Shown here: piece by piece, positions 36,380 to 45,287 of the stretch | Position numbering within the stretch: position 1 is the first letter of the stretch | How the letters are laid out: the number at the start of each line of letters is the position of its first letter | From: an uncultured Cytophagales bacterium | GTDB taxonomy: Bacteria; Bacteroidota; Bacteroidia; Cytophagales; Cyclobacteriaceae | Assembly: GCA_913057175.1 (NCBI GenBank) | Contig: CAJXNP010000001.1 | Span: forward strand, 62,001 to 126,000 | DNA: 64,000 nucleotides | Direction of reading: 5' to 3' | Translations under genes and position numbers: made by a program | Notes under the pieces: generated by a model | Told to the model about the DNA's origin: nothing | Databases searched by the model: none | Seen by the model: only the letters and a program-made list of their open reading frames with translations

Positions 36380-36787
36380 ATGAAAAGCACAATAAGTATT
36401 CTAGTAATTACCCTTGTCATTTTCTCTTGCAATCGAAAAGAAGAATTGTATGATCAGGTTATGGAAATTCATGACATTTCTATGGCAAAGATGGATAAGA
36501 TCATGAGTTTAAAAAGCGATTTGAAAGAAAAGATCCAGACACTTAGTATGGATTCCGTTAATGATCACTCTGCCAAAATCAATGAAATGGAATCTATCCT
36601 GGCTGATCTCAACGAAGCCGACGAAGGCATGATGAGCTGGATGCGCGATTTTCATAGCAATTATGAAAACATGCAAAGAGATGAAATTATGGAATATTTG
36701 GAAAATCAACGGGAAAAAATCACCCAGGTTGGCCAAACCATGAATGAAGCCATCTCACAAGCAGAAGATTACCTCGAAAAAAACTGA
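36380..36787 (+). CDS. Small helical lipoprotein of unknown function
   Basis: The 135-residue protein has a lipoprotein signal with Cys at about residue 17 (LVIFSC). The rest is nearly all alpha-helical, highly charged and Met-rich, with heptad-like spacing from residue 22 to the end (EIHDISMAKMDKIMSLKSDL is typical). It should be anchored to the membrane and form a coiled coil in the periplasm. I recognise no domain; similar Bacteroidota proteins are often left as hypothetical. It lies 50 nt before the SiaC-like gene. Confidence 0.75.
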   Translation: MKSTISILVITLVIFSCNRKEELYDQVMEIHDISMAKMDKIMSLKSDLKEKIQTLSMDSVNDHSAKINEMESILADLNEADEGMMSWMRDFHSNYENMQRDEIMEYLENQREKITQVGQTMNEAISQAEDYLEKN

Positions 36788-36837
36788 TTTCAATACAAGA
36801 CTTCCAGAAAATGAAAGATTTATCCTAATTTCAGGCC

Positions 36838-37212
36838 ATGAACAAGTTGGAATTTAAGGGAACGGAAGAGACACCAAACATTATTTTAGATAAGGATAAC
36901 AACAAGTTTGAGGTTACGGGTAAATCTTTTATGGAAGATGTCCAGGCATATTATGAGCCGATCATCAATTGGCTGGAAGAATATAAGAAAGTCCCAAATC
37001 CCGAGACGGTATTCATTTTCGAAGTAGAATATATCAACACAGCCTCATCCAAAATGTTCCTGGATATCCTGAAAGAACTGGAAGATATTCATCTGGATGG
37101 TCATAAAGTCAAAATCATCTGGAGATATTTTGAAGATGATGAGGACATGGAAGATACAGGCCACGAATTCAACGAAATGTTTGAAGTTCCCTTTGAATTC
37201 AAGGTCATCTGA
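36838..37212 (+). CDS. SiaC-family (DUF1987) phosphoprotein
   Basis: The 124-residue protein matches the DUF1987/SiaC family. It has TPNIILDKDNNKFEVTGKSF (about 12-31), PENVVAYY-like YYEPIINWLEEYKK (about 39-52), FEVEYINTASSKMFLDIL (about 61-78) and KIIWRYFEDDEDMEDTG (about 93-109). In the Pseudomonas SiaABCD system, SiaC is phosphorylated on a Thr at the equivalent of the NTASS loop and, unphosphorylated, activates the diguanylate cyclase SiaD. No SiaA phosphatase, SiaB kinase or SiaD is next to it, so it must act with distant partners. Confidence 0.85.
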   Translation: MNKLEFKGTEETPNIILDKDNNKFEVTGKSFMEDVQAYYEPIINWLEEYKKVPNPETVFIFEVEYINTASSKMFLDILKELEDIHLDGHKVKIIWRYFEDDEDMEDTGHEFNEMFEVPFEFKVI

Positions 37213-37354
37213 TTGTCCATAATCATCCATTTTTTTGTTCACTACCGAACACAAAGAAGACTAAATTTCATTTCAAACATCGGAATTAAGGCCCTTTCCT
37301 ACTTTTCGGATTATGGCACAGTTTTTTGGTCATTACCAGAAACAACTATATGTT

Positions 37355-37891
37355 ATGAGAAAATATTTACTTGGTTTCATTGTTCTGTTGGTAGCTGGTT
37401 CAACCTCTTTATTTGCTCAAAAGAAAAAAGATACCGATTTCCATATTTCCATAGAAGACGACGATGTAGATATTGAAATAGTTATTGATGAGTTGGCTGA
37501 AGCTATTGAGCAGGCCTTTGAAAGCTTTGACGGCGATATGTCCTTTCACATCAATGACGATGACATCGACATCAAGGTCAATAATATCAATGTTGACTGG
37601 GATGAATTTGGAGAAAATATCGAAAGAGCAATTGAAACAGCGGTCAAGAATATGACCATTGAAATGAAAGACCTGGATCCTGAAGAAATCAAATACGGAG
37701 ATTCGGAGATCTGTGATGTCGAACTGAGAGATATCATCTACGAAATCGAGGATGAATATAACCGGGAAGTTGAAAATGTGGACAGAATGGAATTAAAGTT
37801 TGACAATAAATATGTTTACCTGACATTGGATGTGACGTTGGAAAATGGCAAAGAGGTAAGAAACATCAAACGAAAAATAAGAAACGACTAA
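37355..37891 (+). CDS. Secreted acidic protein of unknown function
   Basis: The 178-residue protein has a signal peptide (RKYLLGFIVLLVAGSTSLFAQ, about 2-22). The mature part is extremely rich in Asp, Glu and Ile (for example IEDDDVDIEIVIDELAEAIE). I recognise no domain; the alternating acidic/hydrophobic pattern suggests beta-strands and possible cation binding. I chose the ATG at 37355 because it starts the signal peptide; an earlier in-frame ATG adds 14 residues. A terminator follows the stop. Confidence 0.7.
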   Translation: MRKYLLGFIVLLVAGSTSLFAQKKKDTDFHISIEDDDVDIEIVIDELAEAIEQAFESFDGDMSFHINDDDIDIKVNNINVDWDEFGENIERAIETAVKNMTIEMKDLDPEEIKYGDSEICDVELRDIIYEIEDEYNREVENVDRMELKFDNKYVYLTLDVTLENGKEVRNIKRKIRND

Positions 37892-37927
37892 GCTTAACAT
37901 ACATCCTTCTGAGTTAAATTTTATATG

Positions 37928-37965
37928 CCAAAAAGATTGGGAAGCTTTTTCCAATCTTTTTGCTT
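37928..37965. terminator. Bidirectional terminator
   Basis: AAAAGATTGG (37931-37940) pairs with CCAATCTTTT (37951-37960) with a 10-nt loop, T-tract on one side and A-tract on the other. It serves both the acidic-protein gene and the convergent ABC exporter. Confidence 0.8.
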
Positions 37966-39699
37966 TTATATCCTCGCCTGGTAGGTATACAAGTCAAAAT
38001 ACCTTCCTTTCTTTTCAATCAGTTGTTCGTGGTTTCCCCTTTCCGCAATCAGGCCATTTTCGATTACCAATATCTGATCAGCCCTTTTTATTGTACTCAA
38101 CCGGTGAGCAATCACAAAAGTCGTCCTCCCTCTCAGTAAATGGCTTAAACTTTCCTGGATAAATGCCTCACTTTCATTATCAAGATTGGATGTTGCTTCA
38201 TCCAGGATCAGGATTTTCGGATTAGCCAAAATAGCCCTGGCAATAGCAATACGTTGGCGTTGTCCACCGGAAAGCTTTACTCCCCTTTCTCCTATCAACG
38301 TATCCAATCCCTTTTCAAATTTATCTGCAAATTCATCCACGTGTGCGGCATGTACAGCGTCCAAAACCTGATATTCGGTAGCATCGGGACGAGGAAACAG
38401 GATATTGTCCCGGATGGTCCCTTCGAACAAGAAATCATCCTGCAAAACTACCCCAAGGTTTTTGCGATAACTATCCAGGTTGATTTCTCCAAGATCCTGT
38501 CCGTCAATTAACACCTGACCGTTTGTCGGTTGCAAAAAGGAAGCTACCAAACCCGCAATGGTTGTCTTTCCCGATCCCGAACTACCTACGAGAGCTGTAA
38601 CCGTTCCCGCTCTGGCCGAAAAGTCAATTCCATGCAAAACCTCTTTCCCTTCTTCATATTCAAAATAGACATCCTTAAAATCAACATCACCATTTACATT
38701 GGAAACCGGTGTTTTATCCATATTATTTTCCTCCTCGGTTTCCATTTCCATGATCTCTTCCATCCGATCAAGTCCTGCAAAGGCTTCTGTGATCTGACTG
38801 CCGATGTTACTCATCTGAACAATTGGAGCGATCATGAAACCCAGGTAAAGCGTAAAAGCAAGGAAATCTCCCATCGTCATTTCATCGTTTATCATGAAAT
38901 ATCCACCCAGTCCCATAATTCCCACACTCGCCAATCCGAGTAATAACGTAGCGGAACTCGTTACCAGGCTTGTTGAGGTCAGGCTTTGTTTGACATTATT
39001 GAATAGTTTCAATACACCATCTGAAAAAGTATGAATTTCCTGATGCTCGGCATTAAACCCCTTGATCACCCGAATTCCATTCAGCGACTCTGTCAATCTT
39101 CCTGTTACCTCAGCATTGATCTCTCCCCTCTTTCTAAAAATCGGTCTTATATATGCAAAAGCCCTTAGTGAAATCAATCCAAAAATAAGAACCGGAACCA
39201 ACACCATTAGGGTCATCATCGGGCTGATCTTTATCAACAAAACCAAGGCAATGATAGATGTAAGAACACCGCCAAAAAGTTGCACCAACCCGGTACCAAC
39301 CAGGTTTCGTACACCTTCCACATCGGTCATGATTCTCGACACCAATTCACCAGACTTGGAATTATCAAAGAAACGAACCGGAAGTCGGATAATCTTTTGC
39401 TGGAGTTTGGAACGAAGCTGAGCAATCAAATGCTGCGCCTCGACGCTCAACAATTTGGTTAGCAGAAAGGATGTCACAGACTGGATAATTAAGGCGGCTA
39501 CCACTGCAACTAGCAGCCATTTCAGCAATTCAAAATTTTTATTCTTAATGACATCATCTACCAGATATTTGCTTGCACCTGGTAAAACGAGTCCTGAAAG
39601 GCGATTAATGATGATTAAAAATAAACCTAAAAAAAGTAGTTTTCTTCGGGGCCAGACAATGGTTTTGAACACATGGCCCAGGGTTGCTTTTTTCTTCAT
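37966..39699 (-). CDS. MsbA-like ABC exporter, fused permease and ATPase
   Basis: This 577-residue half-transporter has six membrane helices (about 20-310) and a C-terminal ATPase. The ATPase carries Walker A GSSGSGKTTIAG (about 373-384), signature LSGGQRQRIAIAR (about 475-487), Walker B ILILDEATSNLD (about 494-505) and AHRLSTI. It should form a homodimer that exports lipids, lipid A or drugs; MsbA-type lipid export is plausible but not provable from sequence. It stands alone, with its 3' end next to a bidirectional terminator. Confidence 0.92.
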   Translation of the reverse strand: MKKKATLGHVFKTIVWPRRKLLFLGLFLIIINRLSGLVLPGASKYLVDDVIKNKNFELLKWLLVAVVAALIIQSVTSFLLTKLLSVEAQHLIAQLRSKLQQKIIRLPVRFFDNSKSGELVSRIMTDVEGVRNLVGTGLVQLFGGVLTSIIALVLLIKISPMMTLMVLVPVLIFGLISLRAFAYIRPIFRKRGEINAEVTGRLTESLNGIRVIKGFNAEHQEIHTFSDGVLKLFNNVKQSLTSTSLVTSSATLLLGLASVGIMGLGGYFMINDEMTMGDFLAFTLYLGFMIAPIVQMSNIGSQITEAFAGLDRMEEIMEMETEEENNMDKTPVSNVNGDVDFKDVYFEYEEGKEVLHGIDFSARAGTVTALVGSSGSGKTTIAGLVASFLQPTNGQVLIDGQDLGEINLDSYRKNLGVVLQDDFLFEGTIRDNILFPRPDATEYQVLDAVHAAHVDEFADKFEKGLDTLIGERGVKLSGGQRQRIAIARAILANPKILILDEATSNLDNESEAFIQESLSHLLRGRTTFVIAHRLSTIKRADQILVIENGLIAERGNHEQLIEKKGRYFDLYTYQARI

Positions 39700-39869
39700 T
39701 TGGTGGGTTTGAAATTCGAAAATTCAAATTTGGTTTACGGTTTAACAGCTGGAAAGTTCTCTATTGTATTCTGATATAAATTAAACTGGTTAAAGCATCA
39801 AGTTTCAATTTTCATTTCTTAACTTATAAAAACAAATTATCTATCAACTCTTTACAAATCCGGACAGCC

Positions 39870-40856
39870 ATGCAAAAAACTCAAACTACCACAATGCCAG
39901 TTAGTGAAAAATGGATCGGTACAAGTAAAAGTACAAAAGAAGGAGAACAGTGGGATAAAGCCAAAGAAATGGAATTTACCTATACCAATTTGGATAAATT
40001 TATTCGATTGAGTTTGGGAGAAAACGCGCATTTTAGCAATGCCATGTGGGATGGGGATTTTACCATGACACTGGATGAAGCGCAGAAAAGAAAGTATGAT
40101 TTTGTGATTGATCAATTAGGCATTAAAGAAGGCTCAAAAGTATTGGATTTGGGCTGTGGCTGGGGTGGTTTTCTAAAGTACATAAAGGATAATATCGGGG
40201 CAAAAGGAATAGGTGTCAATCTTTCCACCGGTCAGATCAATGCCTGTTTGAATAACGGTCTGGAAGTGTATAAAAAAGACGCCCGGTATGTTAAACCGAA
40301 TGATTTTGGAACGTTTGATGCTGTAACTGCTTTCGGAAGCTTTGAGCATTGCGCGTCTGTTCAGGACTTTCAGGATGGTCGACAGGATGAAGTTTACGAC
40401 GACTACTTTCAGCACATTTACAACCTGCTTCCAAAAGGTGGAAGGTTTTATATGCAAAGCATGGTATTCAGCAAAAATATGATCCCCTACGAAGATTTTG
40501 ACATAAATGCTCCAAAGGATTCTGCGCCATACATTCTCGCTTTGCTGACCAAGCACAATCCTGATTCATGGTTGCCCTATGGGCATGAACATATTGTTCG
40601 GATAGCAGCTCCTTATTTTAAGAAGGTATTTTATAGCAGTGGCAGGTTGGATTATGTCAAGACTAACCGGGAATGGACAAAATTGTTCTATAAATTTAAC
40701 CTGAAAAAATACTTGTGGTTCGCTTCTTTAATTCCCAAGTTTTTCTCGGACAAGGAATTTCGTCATCAGCTTGCAGTTTTACGTGTTCGACCTAACAGGG
40801 TCTGCTTTGAAAGGGAAATTATGGACCATGCAAGGCTGGTGTTTGAGAAGGTATGA
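39870..40856 (+). CDS. CFA-synthase-like SAM-dependent methyltransferase
   Basis: The 328-residue enzyme has the SAM-binding motif KVLDLGCGWGGFLKYI (about 90-105). It also has a preceding FTMTLDEAQKRKYDFV segment like the one before the SAM site in cyclopropane-fatty-acid synthases. A later AFGSFEHCASVQDF segment resembles the substrate pocket, and the C-terminus has WTKLFYKFNLKKYLWFASLI. It is shorter than true CFA synthases and lacks their N-terminal domain, so it may methylate another lipid or small molecule. It is isolated, with a repeat-like non-coding region after it. Confidence 0.8.
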   Translation: MQKTQTTTMPVSEKWIGTSKSTKEGEQWDKAKEMEFTYTNLDKFIRLSLGENAHFSNAMWDGDFTMTLDEAQKRKYDFVIDQLGIKEGSKVLDLGCGWGGFLKYIKDNIGAKGIGVNLSTGQINACLNNGLEVYKKDARYVKPNDFGTFDAVTAFGSFEHCASVQDFQDGRQDEVYDDYFQHIYNLLPKGGRFYMQSMVFSKNMIPYEDFDINAPKDSAPYILALLTKHNPDSWLPYGHEHIVRIAAPYFKKVFYSSGRLDYVKTNREWTKLFYKFNLKKYLWFASLIPKFFSDKEFRHQLAVLRVRPNRVCFEREIMDHARLVFEKV

Positions 40857-41210
40857 AAAACAAAATTTCTGTCTTAGCAGGGTCTGTCTTGACAACGCAA
40901 CGATAAGTCAATGTGTCAAATCGTTAATGCAGAGGAACTCTAACAAAGACCCCGCAAAGACGCTAAAAAGAACTCACTCCCAATTTATTCCCCCCTGCCT
41001 CGTCCCGGCAGGCGGGCTGCCAGCTCCCGCTTGCTTTCGCACAATCAAGTAGTTGGATGATTTCCGACCTAAAATGGGTTGACATTTTCCATAATCCAAA
41101 CCGAAGCTATTCGTCCGACCAACTCCCACTTGCCTTTGCTCATTCAAGTGGTTGGACAAAGACATGAAGACACACTCTGCACTTCGCTCTCAGCACTTTG
41201 CTCCCGTTCC
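40857..41210. repeat. Decayed repeat-like intergenic region with a 41-bp direct repeat
   Basis: This spacer differs from its neighbours: it is GC-richer and holds structured, non-coding motifs. Two imperfect 41-bp copies (41020-41060 and 41119-41159) are 99 nt apart and share about 32 of 41 positions. A CCTGCC-GGCAGG inverted repeat is at 40994-41012, and AAAGACGC-like and GAAGACAC-like short words flank them. Many Bacteroidota genomes carry such dispersed intergenic repeats. I could not identify a mobile element or a functional gene here. Confidence 0.55.
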
Positions 41211-41831
41211 CTACAATACCGTCTTCAAAACTTCCCAGACATTCCCAGCGACAATTTTATGTCCCTCTGCAGTGGGATGGATACCATCAGCCTGGTTGAG
41301 CTTTGGATCTCCTGCAACTCCTTGTAACAAAAATGGAACTAAAGGGGCGTCATTCTTTTTGGCTAAATCAGGAAATATTTGTTCAAAAGTTTTCCCATAA
41401 CTCTCACCCATATTAGGCGGAACTTTCATTCCTGCAATGATTATTTTTGCATCGGGATTTTTGGTTTTCACTTTATCGATAATCTTTTGCAGGTTTTCTC
41501 TGGTCTGATTCAATTCCAATCCACGCAATCCGTCATTAGCTCCCAATTCCAACACAAAGATGTCCACCGGTTGTCGCAATACCCAATCAATCCGTGCCAG
41601 CCCACCTGCGGAAGTTTCCCCGCTCAGTCCGGCATTTATTACTTCGTAATTCAAATTCTCTTCCCTAAGCTTTTGTTGAATGATATTGGGAAAAGCTTGC
41701 TCCGGGTTCAAACCATATCCAGCTGTCAGGCTATCACCATAAAAAAGGATGGCCTTCTTTTCCTGCAAAAATGAAAATAACAATGCAGTTATCGATATTA
41801 AAAGAAACAGTTTTGGGATACTTCTTTTCAT
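41211..41831 (-). CDS. tesA: TesA-like SGNH arylesterase/thioesterase
   Basis: The 206-residue exported SGNH hydrolase has a signal or anchor segment (LFLLISITALLFSF, about 8-21). The block I nucleophile is in LFYGDSLTAGYGL (about 29-41), block III in LELGANDGLRG (about 91-101), and block V in ADGIHPTAEGHKIV (Asp and His). It matches the TesA/arylesterase subgroup, which hydrolyses esters, thioesters and lysophospholipids in the periplasm. It is divergent from a ybbA-ybbP pair, as tesA is in E. coli, which supports the name. Confidence 0.9.
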   Translation of the reverse strand: MKRSIPKLFLLISITALLFSFLQEKKAILFYGDSLTAGYGLNPEQAFPNIIQQKLREENLNYEVINAGLSGETSAGGLARIDWVLRQPVDIFVLELGANDGLRGLELNQTRENLQKIIDKVKTKNPDAKIIIAGMKVPPNMGESYGKTFEQIFPDLAKKNDAPLVPFLLQGVAGDPKLNQADGIHPTAEGHKIVAGNVWEVLKTVL

Positions 41832-42030
41832 ATTATTCCAATAAATAATTCAGGTGTTAATTCTCTTATCGAACTTCCTAATCTAAGCAATATTTATTCC
41901 AGTATACCAAGAATTATTCTTTCAATGGGATTAATACATCTTCAATTGATTAAATTGTTCATCAACCATCTATAAAAAACCGAATCAATTCGCTTCTTTT
42001 ATAGTTTAATTAGAAATAAAACCATTTTTC

Positions 42031-42720
42031 ATGGAATATATTCTCGAGGTCGAAAATGTGACCAAATCGTTTAAGTTGGGTGATGGGAATGAATTGACAA
42101 TCCTCAATGATATCAATTTCAAGGTTCAGTCCGGAAGTGGAATTTCCATTATCGGTCCATCTGGGAGTGGAAAAACTACACTGCTAGGATTATGCGCTGG
42201 ATTGGACCAGCCAACGGGCGGGTCAATAACATTGAATGACATTCAATTGAACCGACTAAGTGAGGATGATCGGGCGTACGTCCGAAACCAATATGTGGGG
42301 TTTGTCTTCCAGAATTTTCAACTACTTCCAACCTTGTCTGCTTTGGAAAATGTTATGGTACCGTTAGAGCTTCGGGGTGAAAAAAATATAGAAAACCGGG
42401 CAAAAGAGCTTCTTAGCAGAGTTGGTTTAGGGGAACGAACGAAACACTTTCCCGCACAGCTTTCCGGCGGCGAGCAACAGCGTGTGGCCATTGCACGAGC
42501 CTTTATTGGGAATCCCAAAATACTATTTGCTGACGAACCAACGGGAAACCTGGATGAGGAAACAGCTGAAGGTATCACGCACCTATTATTTGAGATCAAC
42601 CGTGAAATGAGTACAACGCTAGTTATGGTGACTCACAACTCTGAACTGGCTGAACAAACAGGTCGGATATTAAAATTACATGGTGGTAAACTTATAGAAG
42701 ACACATTTGTTGAGAGATAA
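42031..42720 (+). CDS. ybbA: YbbA/LolD-like ABC transporter ATPase
   Basis: The 229-residue ATPase has Walker A GPSGSGKTTLLGL (about 39-51), VGFVFQNFQLLPTLSALENV, signature LSGGEQQRVAIARA (about 142-155) and Walker B ILFADEPTGNLD. These are typical of the LolD/MacB-type cytoplasmic ATPases that drive FtsX-like permeases. Its stop codon overlaps the permease ATG (TAATG), so the two are coupled. Together with the divergent TesA it reproduces the E. coli tesA-ybbA-ybbP cluster; the substrate is not known. Confidence 0.92.
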   Translation: MEYILEVENVTKSFKLGDGNELTILNDINFKVQSGSGISIIGPSGSGKTTLLGLCAGLDQPTGGSITLNDIQLNRLSEDDRAYVRNQYVGFVFQNFQLLPTLSALENVMVPLELRGEKNIENRAKELLSRVGLGERTKHFPAQLSGGEQQRVAIARAFIGNPKILFADEPTGNLDEETAEGITHLLFEINREMSTTLVMVTHNSELAEQTGRILKLHGGKLIEDTFVER

Positions 42721-45287
42721 TGGATTACATTATTAAAATCATCCGAAAGAAAAAGCATCCGTTTTTCTCTAAAACTACATGGAGATTGGCATGGAAAGAC
42801 GCGCGGTTTAACATCGGAAGACTAATGCTTTTTATCTCGTCCATTATCATTGGCGTAGCTGGATTGGTTGCGATTAATTCCTTTAATGAAAACCTACAAA
42901 ACGATATTGACGAACAGGCAAAGGACTTACTTGGCGCTGATCTGGCTATTGAAAGTGACAATTATCCATTTGCCGACAGCTTAATTCATCCAGTGGATAC
43001 ACTTGGTCTGGAAATTGCCAGCGATGCACGCTTTGCTTCGATGGTCTATTTTCCAAAAAACAGTGGCTCAAGATTAATCCGGGTGATTGCACTGGAAGGA
43101 ATGTATCCATTCTATGGAGTAATTGAATTAACCGAAGGATCTAATATAAAGGATTTCAGAGATGGGAATTCTGTTCTAATTGATGAAAGCCTGGCATTAC
43201 AATTTGAGATAAATGTTAATGATTCTCTGAAACTTGGAAATGGAGTATTTCATATCAGTGGGATAGTAATCCAGTTTCCGGGTAGCACCAGTGTAACCAC
43301 CACTTTTACCCCATCAGTTTATCTTCCTTATTCGAGAGTGGAAGAGACCGGTCTGATCCAATACGGTAGTCGTGTTGAATACAACAGATATTACCGAATG
43401 GAAGAAGAGAATGTCCAAAAGGCGGTTGAATATGTTGAAACAATTGAAGATGAAAATGACTATGATTGGTCAACTGTCGAATCTCGTAAGGAGGACTTAA
43501 GCAAGGGATTTCAAAACCTTTACCGGTATTTCCGATTACTGGGATTTGTAGCCCTTATTTTGGGATGTATTGGTGTGGCCAGCTCTGTATTTGTTTACAT
43601 GAGGGAAAAAAGAAATTCAGCTGCCGTCCTCCGTTGTATTGGTGCAAGCGGATGGCAGATATTCTGGATATTTTTTATCCAGGTATCCGTATTGGGAATC
43701 ATCGGATCCATCCTAGGGGTCACAGCCGGAATCGGAATTCAATATTTTCTTCCATGGGTTGTAAGTGATTTTCTTCCTCTGGAGGTCAGTCTTTTTCTTA
43801 GCTGGAAATCAGTTGGCGAAGGTCTATTAGTTGGACTCATTATTTCAATTCTTTTCTCTGCATTGCCCTTGACAAATATCCGCTTTGTCGCACCTATGGA
43901 ATTGATTCGTGGAAATGAAAACCCGTCCAGGATACGCTCCAAATTCCGGATATTTATTATAGCTCTGATCTTGTTGTTCCCCTGGCTTTTTGCTTATTAT
44001 CAAACAGATGATCTGCTGAAAGGCTCTGCTTTTTATTTTGGGTTATTATTTGCCTTTGTCTGCCTTTACTTCATATCCAGAGGCTTGATCTTCTTTCTCC
44101 AAAAAGTAATGCCCAAAAATCTTCGGTTTATCTGGAAACAGGGATTCTCAAATCTTTTCCGTCCCAATAACCAGACATCTGTACTTGTCATTGTCATAGG
44201 ACTAGGGGCTTTCCTAATTTCTACCATGAGTCTTATTCAAAATAGCTTGTTGGGCCAGGTGGAGTTTGTCGGCTCAGGCGAAAGATCGAATACGGTTTTA
44301 TTCGACATACAGCCCTATCAAAAAGAAGGTGTGCTCAACCTGGTTAAAGAATATGACATTCCCATTCAGCAGGAAGTCCCTATTGTTACCATGCGATTGC
44401 AAGGGGTAAGGGGCAGGACAATTGAAGAGATCAGGGAAGATACTTCTGAACATGTAAGTGACTGGGCTCTGACCCATGAATACCGGGTAACCTATCGCGA
44501 CAGCCTGATCTCTTCGGAAAAGCTTGCTGAAGGTGAATTGATGAAGGGCTCTTACAATGAAGGAGACAGCCTGTTTATCTCCATATCGGATCGGCTGGCT
44601 GAAAGACTTGACCTGAAACTGAAAGACGAGTTAGTTTTTAATGTCCAGGGATTGCCCATAACAACATATGTAGGAAGCACCCGGGAAGTTGACTGGCAAC
44701 GCGTTCAAACCAATTTTATGGTAGTATTTCCAAAGGGAGTGCTGGAAACCGCTCCCCAGTTTTTTGTTGTGATTGCAAGAATTGATAATAAACAGGTAGC
44801 CGCTAATTTCCAGCAAGACCTTGTCAAAACCTATCCAAATGTATCCCTGATTGACCTAAATCTTATCCTGAATACCATCGATGATATTTTTAACAAGATT
44901 GCATTTGTGATACGATTTATGGCGTTGTTTAGCATCATTACAGGATTGTTGGTTCTTTCCGGTGCTGTTATTAATAGCAAGTACGCGAGATTGAAAGAGA
45001 ATGTATTACTCAGAACCATTGGTGCCTTGCAAAAACAGATCAATGGTATGACGCTGATCGAATATGGTTATTTAGGACTTTTTTCAGGATTGGCCGGAAG
45101 TATATTAGCCTTGATTGCATCATGGGCATTGGCCGAATTCTTTTTCGATACATTGTTCTTTCCGGATTTCATTTCATTAGTCATCATCTGGATTGTCATT
45201 TCACTTCTAACTATTTTTATTGGATGGTACAATTCCCGGTCTATATTAAAAAGTTCGCCTTTGGAGGTGTTGAGAAGGGAAACGTGA
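42720..45287 (+). CDS. ybbP: YbbP-like FtsX-family ABC permease
   Basis: This large permease has 855 residues. There is an N-terminal helix (about 33-50), a long extracytoplasmic domain, three helices with a MREKRNSAAVLRCIGASGWQ-type FtsX core (about 270-400), two central helices (about 410-460), a second extracytoplasmic part and a second FtsX core near the C-terminus ending SSPLEVLRRE. The duplicated FtsX plan is that of YbbP/LolE-type permeases with about ten helices. Its start overlaps the ATPase stop by one base. Confidence 0.9.
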   Translation: MDYIIKIIRKKKHPFFSKTTWRLAWKDARFNIGRLMLFISSIIIGVAGLVAINSFNENLQNDIDEQAKDLLGADLAIESDNYPFADSLIHPVDTLGLEIASDARFASMVYFPKNSGSRLIRVIALEGMYPFYGVIELTEGSNIKDFRDGNSVLIDESLALQFEINVNDSLKLGNGVFHISGIVIQFPGSTSVTTTFTPSVYLPYSRVEETGLIQYGSRVEYNRYYRMEEENVQKAVEYVETIEDENDYDWSTVESRKEDLSKGFQNLYRYFRLLGFVALILGCIGVASSVFVYMREKRNSAAVLRCIGASGWQIFWIFFIQVSVLGIIGSILGVTAGIGIQYFLPWVVSDFLPLEVSLFLSWKSVGEGLLVGLIISILFSALPLTNIRFVAPMELIRGNENPSRIRSKFRIFIIALILLFPWLFAYYQTDDLLKGSAFYFGLLFAFVCLYFISRGLIFFLQKVMPKNLRFIWKQGFSNLFRPNNQTSVLVIVIGLGAFLISTMSLIQNSLLGQVEFVGSGERSNTVLFDIQPYQKEGVLNLVKEYDIPIQQEVPIVTMRLQGVRGRTIEEIREDTSEHVSDWALTHEYRVTYRDSLISSEKLAEGELMKGSYNEGDSLFISISDRLAERLDLKLKDELVFNVQGLPITTYVGSTREVDWQRVQTNFMVVFPKGVLETAPQFFVVIARIDNKQVAANFQQDLVKTYPNVSLIDLNLILNTIDDIFNKIAFVIRFMALFSIITGLLVLSGAVINSKYARLKENVLLRTIGALQKQINGMTLIEYGYLGLFSGLAGSILALIASWALAEFFFDTLFFPDFISLVIIWIVISLLTIFIGWYNSRSILKSSPLEVLRRET

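Noticed and set aside
40857-41210. Insertion sequence remnant
   Set aside because: No transposase fragment, terminal inverted repeat pair or target duplication could be seen; it is better described as decayed intergenic repeat DNA.
40974-41400. Small frames in the repeat-like spacer (for example at 41079, 41152 and 40974)
   Set aside because: They cross the repeat DNA or the tesA gene and give no recognisable protein; the regular third-base differences are in another frame.
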